A DNA stretch of 64,000 nucleotides, from the NCBI GenBank assembly GCA_020697375.1, contig JAJFBJ010000001.1:124001-188000 (forward strand). The letters run 5' to 3'. This document shows, piece after piece, positions 25,814-35,315 of this stretch. The notes beneath the pieces were generated by a model. That model was not told the DNA's origin. It did no database searches and saw nothing but the letters and a program-made list of their open reading frames with translations. Origin of the DNA: Nitrospira sp. (GTDB taxonomy: Bacteria > Nitrospirota > Nitrospiria > Nitrospirales > Nitrospiraceae). The position numbers and the translations under genes are program-made. Every line of letters starts with the position of its first letter. Positions within the stretch are counted from its first letter, which is position 1.

Positions 25814-27562
25814 CTAAAACAGGCTCTTGCTGATCTCGTTGGACTTCGTGCTTTCGTTGCCCGCCTTATCGAATGCGGACACGGCAAAGAAATAGGTCGT
25901 GCCGATCGGAAGATTCGGGACGGTAAAGCTGGTGCCGCTGGTCACTTCAAAGGGCCCGGCGAAGGTGTAGACCCCCGACCTCGTACCTACGTAGACGCGG
26001 TAGCCTGCCAAGTCTTTTTCTGAATTGGCGTTCCAGCTTATCGTGGCGCTGGCAGGTTTCTTTGGCGACGGGGTAGGTTTCCCAGTCAGATCATCCAAAG
26101 GAGGATCCGGCGGGGGGGAGGGGGGCATGGGCTGAGGGGGAACCGGCGTCGGTAGAGGAACGGGTGGAGTCTGCCCGGCGGAGATCGTAAACGTGACGGG
26201 TATGCGGAGGGTATTGGTGAAATTTTTTGGACCTGAATCGACGATGTACACCACAGCCGTGTAGGTTCCGGCCGCAAGGCCGGTCGTTTGAGCCGTGATG
26301 ACGATCTGATCCGCTTCAGTTGAAATGGTATGGCTGCTGCCATAGGGCGGATTCATCCAGACCCAGGGCTGATTGGTGCTCAGAGAATAGACATGCTGGT
26401 CGGTTCCCTGCTTACGCAAGGTCAAGGTGCCGACGGCCTGTGATCCCGTCAGGGCCAATGTTGCCGGAGTCACCTGAATCGGGGCCGTTGCGCCAGGGGG
26501 AGGCAAAGGCGGAGGCATAGGCTGAGGAGGAGGCATCGGTTGCGGAGGAGGCGGCGTAGGTTGAGGGGGCGGCGTGGGTTGAGGAGGAGCAGGCGGCGTG
26601 GGCGATCCAGCGGCCGTGATTGTGAACGTCACGGGAATGCGAAGCATGTTCGAAAAATTGTTGGGACCGGAATCGGTGATGTAGATTACCGCGTGATGTG
26701 TTCCTGCGGGGAGGCCGGTCGTCTGAGCCGTGATGACGACTTGATCCGTTTCGGATGAAATGCTGTGGCTGCTGCCATAAGGCGGATTCATCCAGATCCA
26801 AGACTGGTTGGTGCTGAGTGAGTAGGTATGTTGGTCTGTTCCTGATTTACGCAGGGTGACGGTCCCGACGGCAGTCTGGCCGGTTTGCGCTTTGAGAGCC
26901 AGCGCCACAGGACTGGCTGCGATCCCGGCCGTTGAGACGACCGGAGGAGCAGGCGGCGGAGTCGTGGCGGCGGGAGGGGGAGGCGGCGTTACCACGACCG
27001 GAGGTGGGGGCGGTACTACGACCGGCGGCGGTGGCGTTGGAGCGGGCGGGGGCGACGGAGCCTTAGGAGCGGCCGTGACAGTGAATGTGACGGGAATCCG
27101 GAGCATGTTCGAGAAATTGTTCGGGCCGGAATCGACGACATAGACCACCGCGTGATGTGTCCCCGCCGGGAGGTCGGTCGTCTGAGCCGTGATGACGACT
27201 TGATCCGTTTCGGATGAAATGGTGTGGCTGCTGCCATAAGGCGGATTCATCCAGATCCAAGACTGGTTGGTGCTGAGGGAGTAGACATGTTGGTCGGCGT
27301 TGGATTTCCGAAGCGTCAACATGCCCATGGCAGTTTGCCCCTTTTGGGCTTGCAATGCCAATGCTACCGGATTGGCCATGATGGGCGTGGTTCCGCTGAT
27401 CTGCGCCTTCGCAACGGCTGCAGCCACTGCGGGTTGTTGCAGAAGGCTCAAGGTTGATGAGCTGTCAGCGGCGGCAGCCGTGGGGACCAAAGCTGCTTGG
27501 AGCAGGGCGGAATAGAAACAACCGGCAATACCGACCACCAATAGGCTCGTTGGGTATTTCAT
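25814..27562 (-). CDS. Exported protein with three BACON-like repeats, Pro-rich linkers and a C-terminal fibronectin III domain
   Basis: A 582-residue protein with a signal peptide (MKYPTSLLVVGIAG onward, cut near AAA at residue 33) and a good ribosome site (GGAGGTCACAAG). Three near-identical units of about 100 residues follow, each with LTLRKS..DQH.YSLSTNQ, WIWMNPPYGSSH and VVITAQTT.LPAGTHHA, ending IPVTFT. They are joined by linkers of almost pure Pro with some Val, Gln, Met and Thr. The last 85 residues are a fibronectin type III domain (ATISWNANSEKDLAGYRVYV). It is likely a surface or periplasmic binding/adhesion protein; that role is inferred. Repeat copies in DNA are at 26179-26472, 26607-26920 and 27067-27376. 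Confidence 0.85.
   Translation of the reverse strand: MKYPTSLLVVGIAGCFYSALLQAALVPTAAAADSSSTLSLLQQPAVAAAVAKAQISGTTPIMANPVALALQAQKGQTAMGMLTLRKSNADQHVYSLSTNQSWIWMNPPYGSSHTISSETDQVVITAQTTDLPAGTHHAVVYVVDSGPNNFSNMLRIPVTFTVTAAPKAPSPPPAPTPPPPVVVPPPPPVVVTPPPPPAATTPPPAPPVVSTAGIAASPVALALKAQTGQTAVGTVTLRKSGTDQHTYSLSTNQSWIWMNPPYGSSHSISSETDQVVITAQTTGLPAGTHHAVIYITDSGPNNFSNMLRIPVTFTITAAGSPTPPAPPQPTPPPQPTPPPPQPMPPPQPMPPPLPPPGATAPIQVTPATLALTGSQAVGTLTLRKQGTDQHVYSLSTNQPWVWMNPPYGSSHTISTEADQIVITAQTTGLAAGTYTAVVYIVDSGPKNFTNTLRIPVTFTISAGQTPPVPLPTPVPPQPMPPSPPPDPPLDDLTGKPTPSPKKPASATISWNANSEKDLAGYRVYVGTRSGVYTFAGPFEVTSGTSFTVPNLPIGTTYFFAVSAFDKAGNESTKSNEISKSLF
26179..27376 (-). repeat. Three tandem coding repeats (about 300 bases each)
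   Basis: Units at about 27067-27376, 26607-26920 and 26179-26472, separated by Pro-codon-rich linkers. The first two are nearly identical at DNA level over long runs, the third more diverged. This suggests recent duplication or ongoing homogenisation. Confidence 0.8.
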
Positions 27563-27839
27563 CTTGTGACCTCCGAAAAAAAACCGCAAGACCGTGATGA
27601 GCAACCAGCATGCCACCTGCCGAATCATGGCGAGCGGCCGAAAAGCCTTGTCACAAGCCATTTTGTGGCCAATTGCGTTCTCAATATTTCAATCGCCCGA
27701 ATAAGATGTACAAGAGCGAGCAATCGCTGCATGGCAAAGCCTTCGTCGGCGCGTCCGCCTATGGCATGAGTGAAAACAAACGCGTTAGGAGACGGGTTGA
27801 TCTCCGTTTGCCGGCAAGAATCGATAGAGGATCGTGTGG

Positions 27840-28646
27840 TTACCTAGAACGATGGACTTGAGAAATCCAGTCGGCGAGCAACGTCAGCATCTGTTGAAAA
27901 TCTGAGGGGTTGGTAAACCGGTGGTCGGCGCCTGGGAGGATCTTTAAACATTTGTGTCCCGACAGGGCGTCCAAGAGCCGCCGGCTCTGATGAAGGGGAA
28001 CATATTCGTCACAATCGCCCTGAACGATGAGCGTCGGCGCGGTAATGGTTTGCGCCGGTTCATACGCAACCCGGTTGAGACAGTCTTCGTAGAAGGCATA
28101 ATCCAGAGGAATGCGAGTCGTCCCTCCATGGAGGTCCGGGATTGTGTTGGTTCGTTTCCATTCCCGCAAGCCATCCTCTCCAAGTTCCAGGCTGAGTTCT
28201 TCTGCGAAATCGACGACCGGACATTTCAATGCCAGGCAGGCGAGTGGAGGAGCAGGAAAAGGATGTGAGTCTCGCTTGCTCTTCCATTCGGCCGCGGCGA
28301 GGATCGAAACCAGCCCCCCGAAGCTGGAACCTGTCAAAGAGAGGCGGCGATACCGGCGATGTGCAACATAGTCCAGGGCCGCGAGCGCCTGACCAACTCC
28401 AATCGTCGTCGTCAATTTGGCGAAGGGCCCATCGCTGTCACCATGTCCGAAACAATCGAATCGGAAGGTTGCGATGCCTCGCTCGACCAATAGAGCGGTC
28501 AGCGCGAGATTGCTCGAGCTGTTCTTGTGAGACAGAAAACCATGACAGAGCACAGCGATGTGATCCGTCGCCTGATCGGGTGTGGTCAGGACGGCGGAAA
28601 CCCGCTGGCCCAGAGAATCGTAAAAGAACAGCGTCTCTTCCATCAT
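27840..28646 (-). CDS. Alpha/beta hydrolase (serine aminopeptidase S33-like)
   Basis: A 268-residue alpha/beta hydrolase. HGFLSHKNSSSNLAL forms the oxyanion-loop region, RFDCFGHGDSDG the following turn, and LTGSSFGGLVSILAA the nucleophile elbow with the catalytic Ser. Asp in QGDCDEYVPLHQSRR and His in ILPGADHRFTNP complete the triad. Members act as esterases or peptidases with varied substrates. No signal peptide, so it is cytoplasmic. It is 30 bases downstream of the polytopic membrane protein gene on the same strand and may share its transcript. Confidence 0.87.
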   Translation of the reverse strand: MMEETLFFYDSLGQRVSAVLTTPDQATDHIAVLCHGFLSHKNSSSNLALTALLVERGIATFRFDCFGHGDSDGPFAKLTTTIGVGQALAALDYVAHRRYRRLSLTGSSFGGLVSILAAAEWKSKRDSHPFPAPPLACLALKCPVVDFAEELSLELGEDGLREWKRTNTIPDLHGGTTRIPLDYAFYEDCLNRVAYEPAQTITAPTLIVQGDCDEYVPLHQSRRLLDALSGHKCLKILPGADHRFTNPSDFQQMLTLLADWISQVHRSR

Positions 28647-28676
28647 GTGTTTAACTCGATAAGGTGAGTGATTGGG

Positions 28677-29966
28677 TTAGCGCGCGGCACGCTCGCCGGC
28701 CGGATGTGTCCCCAGCACGTAGGCGATCTTCATCGTCATCAAGGTGAGGTGGCTCAGGAGTAGGCCGAAACTCACCCACGTCGCCGTATGGATCCAAGGC
28801 GAGGAGAGCGGGAAGGTCCAGGTCATCACTGCTACAAGGACGAGGCCCAAGGTGCCAAAGCTGAGGGTGGACAGCTGCAGAGCCCGCCAGCGGTTCATGA
28901 TTCCATCGAGACTGTTCCGGTAAGCCGTCCGCTTTTTCTGACCTGTGGTGCGTTGTGCGACCAGCAGCGCGGGCAAGGCATAGGATAGCCCCCCGATGAT
29001 CGCTTGCAGGAGAAACCCGATGAAGGCCTGGTGGGTGTAGGCCACCAGGTGAAGGGTGCCATAGGGCATGACCGGAGGAGTCCAAAGCGCGTTGATGCCG
29101 ACGGCCATGCCGATGAGCGTCATGGTGAGAAGGAAAAAGACAGCCGTTATGAGGTGATCGATGGCGGCCGAGCCGGGGTGGCCAGACTGACTCCAGGCGC
29201 GGAAAACGAGTATGCCGGAAAGCGCCAGCGTGACCAGCAGACAGCCGCCGGCGACCAGTTGGATGTGAACGGAAGAAAGAAGGAAACCCGTCAGTAGGCC
29301 GGCGGCTCCTGCCGGCAGGAGAAGGAACACGATCTGCTCCGAGCCTGCACGTCGCGGCCGGCGATCCAATAACGGCGGCAGCGCCAGTTGGATCGTTCCG
29401 ATGGTTCCAAGGGTGAAGAATAACACGAGGCCGGCATGCAAGTGTCCCAGCCGGAGCATGCCGTGCCAGGTCGGAAACCAGGCTCCGGCGAGGAGTCCGC
29501 CAAGAACCAGACTACCGAACAGCCCGGTCAAGGCTATCCCCATAAGAAAGGCCGAAAGGGCGGTCCATCCAGGGCAGGTACGCAACGCCGTCACCATACC
29601 CTGCGCCATGGGTATGCAGAGCAGAGCCAGCAACAGACCGGCTCCGATGGCCAGGTATGGCTCGTGTAACCAAGAGCCGGCGGCCAGGCCGACAACGGCG
29701 AGATTCAGTCCGATGAACAGTCCCAGGCGCTTCGTTGGTTTCGTCTCATGGCTCGCCAGCTCGATGGCCGCGAGCGCCAAGCCGAATGTCATCTGGAGGA
29801 GGCCTCCGACGAGAGCGCCGTGAACATGGAGCAGGCGAAGGCCGGGCGGTAGCGGGGAGCCGCGCACGATGCCGATAAAGGTGGCCAGCCCCAGCAGCGC
29901 GGTCAGCAGAAGCCAGCTCCACCCGGTAAGGAGAAACGACAAGGATGATCCGAGTCCTCGACCCAT
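28677..29966 (-). CDS. Polytopic membrane protein with haem-copper-oxidase-like histidines
   Basis: A 429-residue protein with about 12 predicted membrane segments. Several segments carry histidines in a pattern reminiscent of the haem-binding subunit I of haem-copper oxidases or NnrS-type proteins: LLHVHGALVGG, LRLGHLHAGLVLFF, LHLVAYTHQAFIGFLL and LLLSHLTLM. The copper/haem signature of a true oxidase cannot be confirmed, so a haem-binding sensor or an unrelated transporter remains possible. The start MGRGLGSSL is chosen because the frame upstream runs into thiD. thiD ends 5 bases upstream, so the two are probably cotranscribed. Confidence 0.65.
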   Translation of the reverse strand: MGRGLGSSLSFLLTGWSWLLLTALLGLATFIGIVRGSPLPPGLRLLHVHGALVGGLLQMTFGLALAAIELASHETKPTKRLGLFIGLNLAVVGLAAGSWLHEPYLAIGAGLLLALLCIPMAQGMVTALRTCPGWTALSAFLMGIALTGLFGSLVLGGLLAGAWFPTWHGMLRLGHLHAGLVLFFTLGTIGTIQLALPPLLDRRPRRAGSEQIVFLLLPAGAAGLLTGFLLSSVHIQLVAGGCLLVTLALSGILVFRAWSQSGHPGSAAIDHLITAVFFLLTMTLIGMAVGINALWTPPVMPYGTLHLVAYTHQAFIGFLLQAIIGGLSYALPALLVAQRTTGQKKRTAYRNSLDGIMNRWRALQLSTLSFGTLGLVLVAVMTWTFPLSSPWIHTATWVSFGLLLSHLTLMTMKIAYVLGTHPAGERAAR

Positions 29967-29971
29967 GGCCC

Positions 29972-30766
29972 CTAGCCCTGATTCAAAAAGTAGAAATGGT
30001 TGGTGGGACCCTTGCCGTGGCCGATGGCGAGGCTGTGCCTGATGGCTTCGGTAAGATAGGTCTTCGCGGTTTGGATCGCGTCGGGAACCGTTTTTCCTCG
30101 GGCGAGATGCGCCGCGATGGCTGAAGCAAAGGTGCAACCAGTGCCATGGGTATGCGGTGTGTCGATAAACTCGCCCTTGAAAACGTTGAAGAACCGGCCG
30201 TCATAGAGGAGATCAGTCGCGCGATCGCTTGGCAAATGGCCTCCCTTGATGAGGACGTTGGCGCATCCGAATTGCTGGATGATCTTGGCGGCGCGACGGG
30301 CGTCGGCCAGCGAGGTGATCTCGATGCCTGAAAGCTGCTGAGCTTCATGCACATTTGGCGTCACCAGCAAGGCTAACGGAAAGAGCTCCTTCTTGAGGGA
30401 ATCGACGGCATCCGGTCTCAAAAGGGCTTGCCCGCCCTTGGCGACCATGACGGGATCCACGACCAGGTTTTTAACCATCTGCGGCTTCAGGAGTTTCACG
30501 ACGGTCTTGATGATGTCCGCCGACGACAACATGCCGGTCTTGACGGCAGCCACCTCGAAATCGTCGAAGATGGCATCGAGTTGAGCGGCGATGATCGACG
30601 TCGGCAATTCCAGCACGTCGGCCACTTCTTCCGTATTCTGAGCGGTGATGGCGGTGATGACCGACATGGCATAGGCCCCGTTGGCCGACATGGCCTTCAG
30701 ATCTGCCTGGATTCCCGCCCCGCCGCCGGAATCTGAACCCGCGATCGTCAAGACTTGTTTGATCAT
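29972..30766 (-). CDS. thiD: Hydroxymethylpyrimidine/phosphomethylpyrimidine kinase
   Basis: A 264-residue ribokinase-fold enzyme with the ThiD signature [20 protein letters not shown] at the N-terminus, [15 protein letters not shown] in the middle, and the catalytic [18 protein letters not shown] near the C-terminus. It phosphorylates HMP and HMP-P to supply the pyrimidine half of thiamine. No other thiamine synthesis gene is adjacent, though tenA lies about 5 kb away. No thiamine pyrophosphate riboswitch pattern was seen upstream. Confidence 0.95.
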   Translation of the reverse strand: MIKQVLTIAGSDSGGGAGIQADLKAMSANGAYAMSVITAITAQNTEEVADVLELPTSIIAAQLDAIFDDFEVAAVKTGMLSSADIIKTVVKLLKPQMVKNLVVDPVMVAKGGQALLRPDAVDSLKKELFPLALLVTPNVHEAQQLSGIEITSLADARRAAKIIQQFGCANVLIKGGHLPSDRATDLLYDGRFFNVFKGEFIDTPHTHGTGCTFASAIAAHLARGKTVPDAIQTAKTYLTEAIRHSLAIGHGKGPTNHFYFLNQG

Positions 30767-30801
30767 GCTGTTCCCCGTGCAAAGGTTCCGAAGATAATAA
30801 T

Positions 30802-31785
30802 CTATGGTGTGGTGGGGATGGTCTCCTGCGGTGCAGGAGGTCCGGCTTCCGTGGCCGGCGGCGCATCGAGGTTCAGCCCGTCCAGGGTCACGACGCGATC
30901 CGGCCTGGGCGACGTTTCGTGGTAATGCAGAGAGACGGGACCTCGCGCCGGTTTGTCATCGGCTGGAAAAGAGAGACTCGCACGCTGTTGTTTCGTAGGA
31001 TCCAGTTCCATGCCGCGGGTGCAGAGCCCTTCGCGATTCTGGGCGACATCCTGTTTCCATTGCCGGCCCTGATCGTCCTTCAGGTAGGTGTCCATCAGCT
31101 GGCAGCCGATTTTGACGGGATGGGACGAGCGGTTCTCAAACAGCAGGTCCAGCGTAATCTGCTCGTCCCGCCTGGTTATGTCGACGACGCTGACTTTGTA
31201 CCATTCGTTTTCATGGGCATTCAGCGCCGGGACAGTGGGCTCCGGAGCTGCGGACTCCAGCGACGCGGAGGGCGGCGGAGCATTCGTCTGCTTGAGAAGC
31301 GCTGCAAGTGGTCCGGCTTTCGGCAGGACCGTGCGCGCCGCACCGACGGGAAACACCGTGTATGGGCCGATCAGCTTCGCCGTCACCTGTACGCCCTCGG
31401 GAATCTCCAGATAGGTTCCGGTGACGAACAGATCGGTCCGCAAGGCCTTCGCTACCTTCTTGACCGCTTTCGCTTGAGAAGCTTCCAGGTGAGTGAGGTG
31501 ATGCTTCTTCATGGTGGCTGCAAGAAGTTTGTGATCGACCACTTTGAGTTCGCCGGCCACGAGCAATTGGGTGGCCAGTTCTTCGGCGAGGAACCGTCCG
31601 ATCGCTGTCACGTCCCCCTTATTGTCGACGAAGTCCAGTAATGCGAGGCGCTCCTTTTTCATCTTGATGGCCTCGGCCGCCACGCCTTCAGCTAGCTCCT
31701 TCAGACTGTCCTCATATTTCGACGCGGCCTGTGCGGAGGCATGGCAGAATGCGAGCAACACTATGAGGAAGAACAGACGCGCCAT
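30802..31785 (-). CDS. Exported FlgO-domain-like protein
   Basis: A 327-residue protein with a signal peptide (MARLFFLIVLLAFCHASAQA). The first half matches the FlgO pattern: LALLDFVDNKGDVTAIGRFL, AEELATQLLVAGELKVVDH, then ALRTDLFVTGTYLEIPEGVQ and VTAKLIGPYTVFPVG. The second half, after a Pro/Ala-rich linker, has a beta domain (WYKVSVVDITRRDEQITLDL) that ends in a Pro-rich tail. FlgO-type proteins are outer-membrane factors; the role here is unknown. A consensus promoter about 40 bases upstream supports this start over a longer one. Confidence 0.8.
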   Translation of the reverse strand: MARLFFLIVLLAFCHASAQAASKYEDSLKELAEGVAAEAIKMKKERLALLDFVDNKGDVTAIGRFLAEELATQLLVAGELKVVDHKLLAATMKKHHLTHLEASQAKAVKKVAKALRTDLFVTGTYLEIPEGVQVTAKLIGPYTVFPVGAARTVLPKAGPLAALLKQTNAPPPSASLESAAPEPTVPALNAHENEWYKVSVVDITRRDEQITLDLLFENRSSHPVKIGCQLMDTYLKDDQGRQWKQDVAQNREGLCTRGMELDPTKQQRASLSFPADDKPARGPVSLHYHETSPRPDRVVTLDGLNLDAPPATEAGPPAPQETIPTTP

Positions 31786-31821
31786 TGATAGGGACTCATT
31801 GCGAAGCCGATAAACGCCCAC

Positions 31822-31849
31822 ATTATACTCACGTCACCGATGCTGTCCA
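31822..31849 (-). promoter_or_regulatory. Promoter of the FlgO-like gene
   Basis: On the minus strand TGGACA, a 16-base spacer, then a perfect TATAAT (31822-31827). Initiation near 31815 leaves a leader of about 30 bases before the ATG at 31785. Confidence 0.6.
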
Positions 31850-32297
31850 GCCCGTGCGCTGCCGATGGTCACAAGCCAGTCGGGTCGCTGGTCCCGGCCG
31901 GAAGAAGGATGAGCCGGCCGATCAATCATCCTTCGAGCCTGTGCCGGCTTCTGAATCATCGGCCATGCGGCCGATGGCGCTTCTCGTGGCAGGGGAAGCG
32001 GTATTCCGAGAGGAACAGCACTACGTAGTTCAATCCCTCCGGTAGTGCGGTCTTGCCATGGTCTAGGACGAATCCCGGTTATCGCCGTGGCCGATCGTTG
32101 GGATCGCAGGGGCTCCGGTCGTGGAACAACTGCTAGGAGGTTGACCAGGCGCGGGCTAGGGAAGTACCGGGGATTTGTGCCGAATTATTCCTACAGTCAC
32201 CATTTTTTTGCCACATTGATCATGTTCCCCCTAGCACAAGGTTCCGAATGGGTACTAGCATAAATCATACGGAAACCCTTCCACGGAGGAGGTCAAT
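31850..32297. other. Gene-free divergent intergenic region
   Basis: No gene seen. It separates the minus-strand FlgO-like gene from the plus-strand small membrane protein. It contains a run of seven T (near 32205) and CCCCCTAGCACAAGG, neither of which I can assign. Confidence 0.5.
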
Positions 32298-32477
32298 ATG
32301 CCAGCTTACATCCTCGGTGCATTGGCGATCCTATTTTGCATGATCGCCGTCTGGGCCTCTGTCACGCAGGAGAGTGCGCCCATGATGGGTGAAGAAGAGC
32401 CCGATTGGGACCTCGAACCGCTCAATCAGCCGGAAGAATACCGCAAGCAGCCGGGCGAATACCGCAAGGCCGGTTGA
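32298..32477 (+). CDS. Small membrane protein of unknown function (59 residues)
   Basis: A short gene with a strong ribosome site (GGAGGAGGTC, 6 bases before ATG). The product starts MPAYILGALAILFCMIAVWA, one membrane segment, followed by an acidic tail (MMGEEEPDWDLEPLNQPE) and EYRKQPGEYRKAG. Likely an inner-membrane peptide with the acidic end in the cytoplasm or periplasm. No family is recognised. It lies alone between long gene-free stretches. Confidence 0.7.
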   Translation: MPAYILGALAILFCMIAVWASVTQESAPMMGEEEPDWDLEPLNQPEEYRKQPGEYRKAG

Positions 32478-33007
32478 CGGTTTCGGCAGATTGCCGTCGA
32501 GCACCTCTCGTGCAATCGGTCCAATACTGACCCCTAGAGTGGCAGCATTGACTGTACGACCTGCCGGGTGTGTCTGCGAACCCTCCGACGCTGAATATGT
32601 CTGTCCGACCGTCCGACAGCAGCGCGCAGACCAGTTGTGAAAGGCCCTCTGGATTACCAGCCCGACCGACGCTTCGCAGGCAAGGAGGGATGGATTTTAG
32701 GCGGAAATTGCATGCTGGGACAAAGCTTCGCATGCGACTGGAGCAAGCCTGTTGCATCATGGAGGCTTTGTGGATACGTGAGACGGTCTGCCCCTTCATC
32801 TTCTCTCATAATTTCTTCTTTTTCCAATCTGGCATGCCGTGGCTGCGCGAGCGGTTCTGTTAGAGTCTTTCTCTCTCTCGCTCTCTCCCTCTGATGGCCG
32901 GGTGGTTTTCTTCGGGCAGGTGGCAGGACTAGGCCAAAAACTGCGCGCGTCCAACGAGGGCCGTCCTCCTTCCTCACAGCGGCCACGGATTTCCTTGTTC
33001 TAGCTAG
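32478..33007. other. Gene-free stretch with a partial family B repeat
   Basis: No credible gene. A CT-rich run (CTCTCTCTCGCTCTCTC, about 32870-32890) and a partial family B repeat at 32927-32963 are the only features noted. Confidence 0.5.
32927..32963. repeat. Repeat family B, partial copy 3
   Basis: GACTAGGCC, then GCGCGCGTCCAACGAGGGCC. It matches, on the opposite strand, the right half of the hairpin at 7902-7975. Confidence 0.45.
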
Positions 33008-33517
<510 letters not shown>

Positions 33518-33799
33518 TTATAGGCGTTTCGTGAGGAATGGTCTATTTCGCTCATCTCATCACCTTCTCATGGACGTGTGACTGGCTGGCTCGGCCGAGA
33601 GGCGCTAGCAACACATGAAGCCTTGGTGGAAACGATTGCATGCGGAAAGAAGTTTATCATGTGATTCTTATACGTTCATGCACAGGAATCAGGCGCGGTT
33701 GATTTCTCTCATTCTGCGGCGTAGTTCATGGCCTATGACCCCGACCATTTTTGTTGGCTAAATTGGGAGCCAGGATTTCACATCAACTGGAGGCTGAAG

Positions 33800-34426
33800 A
33801 TGCGGAGATCACGAATCGGCTACTGGTCAAGATGGGCATTCATGACATGCCTTGTCTTTACTCTCATTGAATCCGTTCTGATGAGGTCCGCATATTCGTC
33901 TGAGGAGATCACACCTGGATTACAAGTTAATCCAATAAAGGACCAGTCGATCAGAGCTAAATTTATGGGTCATCTATCGGGAATCGAGGATTTCTCAAAG
34001 CAGAAGGAACGTTGGATGGCAGTTTACGCGGATCTCGAAGACCAAATACATAAGGTTAACAATGCTCTTCAGGGTATGGAGGTGAAACTAGCCAATGCCG
34101 AGAACAAGAATTTAAGAAAACGACTCACTCGAAAAAGTACAGCATTAAGTCAGATGGTCAGTTCTCAGCGATTTTTGCAAGATCTGGCTGTCCAAGAATA
34201 CAGTTTGGTGTCGAAACTCGAATCAATCGATCAATCACTGAAACAAAATGCACTCTCCAAGGCTGATTATTTGAGCGAACGAGCCCACATAGCTCAACGA
34301 ATCAGTCATGTCGAACAATTGCGTCAGGAGGAATATCTGGCTGGTAATATTGCTTTTTTCTTGGAGAAGATTGCTGATGAGGTTGGAGACTTGGAATTCC
34401 CGATTAGCACTATTAGGCTGAAGTAA
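33800..34426 (+). CDS. AT-rich accessory gene: exported coiled-coil protein, unknown
   Basis: A 208-residue protein. The start MRRSRIGYWS follows a GGAGG ribosome site; an upstream in-frame ATG has none. A hydrophobic segment (RWAFMTCLVFTLIESVLM) acts as signal or anchor. The rest is rich in Lys, Gln, Glu and Leu with heptad-like spacing (LEDQIHKVNNALQGMEVKLA, KLESIDQSLKQNAL), so it should form long coiled coils outside the cytoplasm. Base composition is clearly more AT-rich than the neighbourhood, suggesting transfer. No family is recognised. Confidence 0.65.
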   Translation: MRRSRIGYWSRWAFMTCLVFTLIESVLMRSAYSSEEITPGLQVNPIKDQSIRAKFMGHLSGIEDFSKQKERWMAVYADLEDQIHKVNNALQGMEVKLANAENKNLRKRLTRKSTALSQMVSSQRFLQDLAVQEYSLVSKLESIDQSLKQNALSKADYLSERAHIAQRISHVEQLRQEEYLAGNIAFFLEKIADEVGDLEFPISTIRLK

Positions 34427-34544
34427 CAGCGCAATAGTTTGTTGCAAGGAGCACTTGGCCGACTTCGCGCCAAATCAGCAAAAGTTCAGAGGACTCTTAA
34501 AGGGTATCCAGGTGCTGTAGGCCAATAAGGCGTTGGGCTTTTCA

Positions 34545-35315
34545 TTATTTCTCGCCCCACCTTGAATGGCACAATGCACCATGGGTTAGTACCAGTCGTG
34601 GCGATGTAATTTGGTCTAACACAGGGCTATCAGGTTCAGGTCGATAGGCATTGCGCAGATCCTTGAATATGATTTCTCTGTTTGAAAGCACGCAATCAGA
34701 AGATTCGATCAACAGCACCGTTTCATCTCCGCGATTCTTGTATTGCCGCAACACCTCAGTCTTTTTGTCTAGCGCGTTGCGAATGACAGCGATTCTTTGT
34801 TCAGATAGATTGCCGGGCTTCAGGCGAGCCACTATTACTCTCCCTTGTCCAGGTAGCTTTTCTCGGCAAATATGGAGATCGATAGGAACGTTTGGAATCT
34901 TAACAATGCTTTGGCATTCACACGGTAGTGAGGGAACATTTTGAATCAACCATGCCTGGATTTGATTAGATAGACTGCCCCAATCCACGCCAGTTGGTAT
35001 TGCTGTAACATCAATAGCTATTTCCAGCCAATCATCCGGATGGTTCGACCATTTCTTTTCGAGAGTTCCCATAAGCTTGTGAAATCGGGCATCATCGTGC
35101 CTCTGTCCCACAAAACTATCAATCGTCGTGTGCTCTACGGCATATCCTTCACGCGGTCCTCGCCATGTTGCATCGCATGGTCGCTCGCCCTGGTAGACGC
35201 GTATTTCCTCTGGATAGCTCTCGTGTTGGATAGGCTCTCCAAATGTCTTGCATACATGCAGCCTCAAGACCTCGATTACTTTCTTTTCCTTATTTGTCCT
35301 TTCTTCCTCTCCCAC
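34545..35315 (-). CDS. AT-rich accessory gene of unknown function, possible nuclease fold
   Basis: A 256-residue soluble protein. The segment CDATWRGPREGYAVEHTTID around residues 48-67 has an acidic residue followed by ExT, a spacing seen in some PD-(D/E)XK-type proteins, but a full catalytic set is not evident. The C-terminal half (VIRNALDKKTEVLRQYKNRG, DETVLLIESSD) looks like a mixed alpha/beta domain. It converges on the coiled-coil gene at 33800 and shares its AT-rich composition. No family is recognised; a defence role would be speculation. Confidence 0.6.
   Translation of the reverse strand: MGEEERTNKEKKVIEVLRLHVCKTFGEPIQHESYPEEIRVYQGERPCDATWRGPREGYAVEHTTIDSFVGQRHDDARFHKLMGTLEKKWSNHPDDWLEIAIDVTAIPTGVDWGSLSNQIQAWLIQNVPSLPCECQSIVKIPNVPIDLHICREKLPGQGRVIVARLKPGNLSEQRIAVIRNALDKKTEVLRQYKNRGDETVLLIESSDCVLSNREIIFKDLRNAYRPEPDSPVLDQITSPRLVLTHGALCHSRWGEK

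Noticed and set aside
34427..34544. Extra gene between the two AT-rich genes
   Set aside because: The gap is short, and no open frame with a ribosome site is present.
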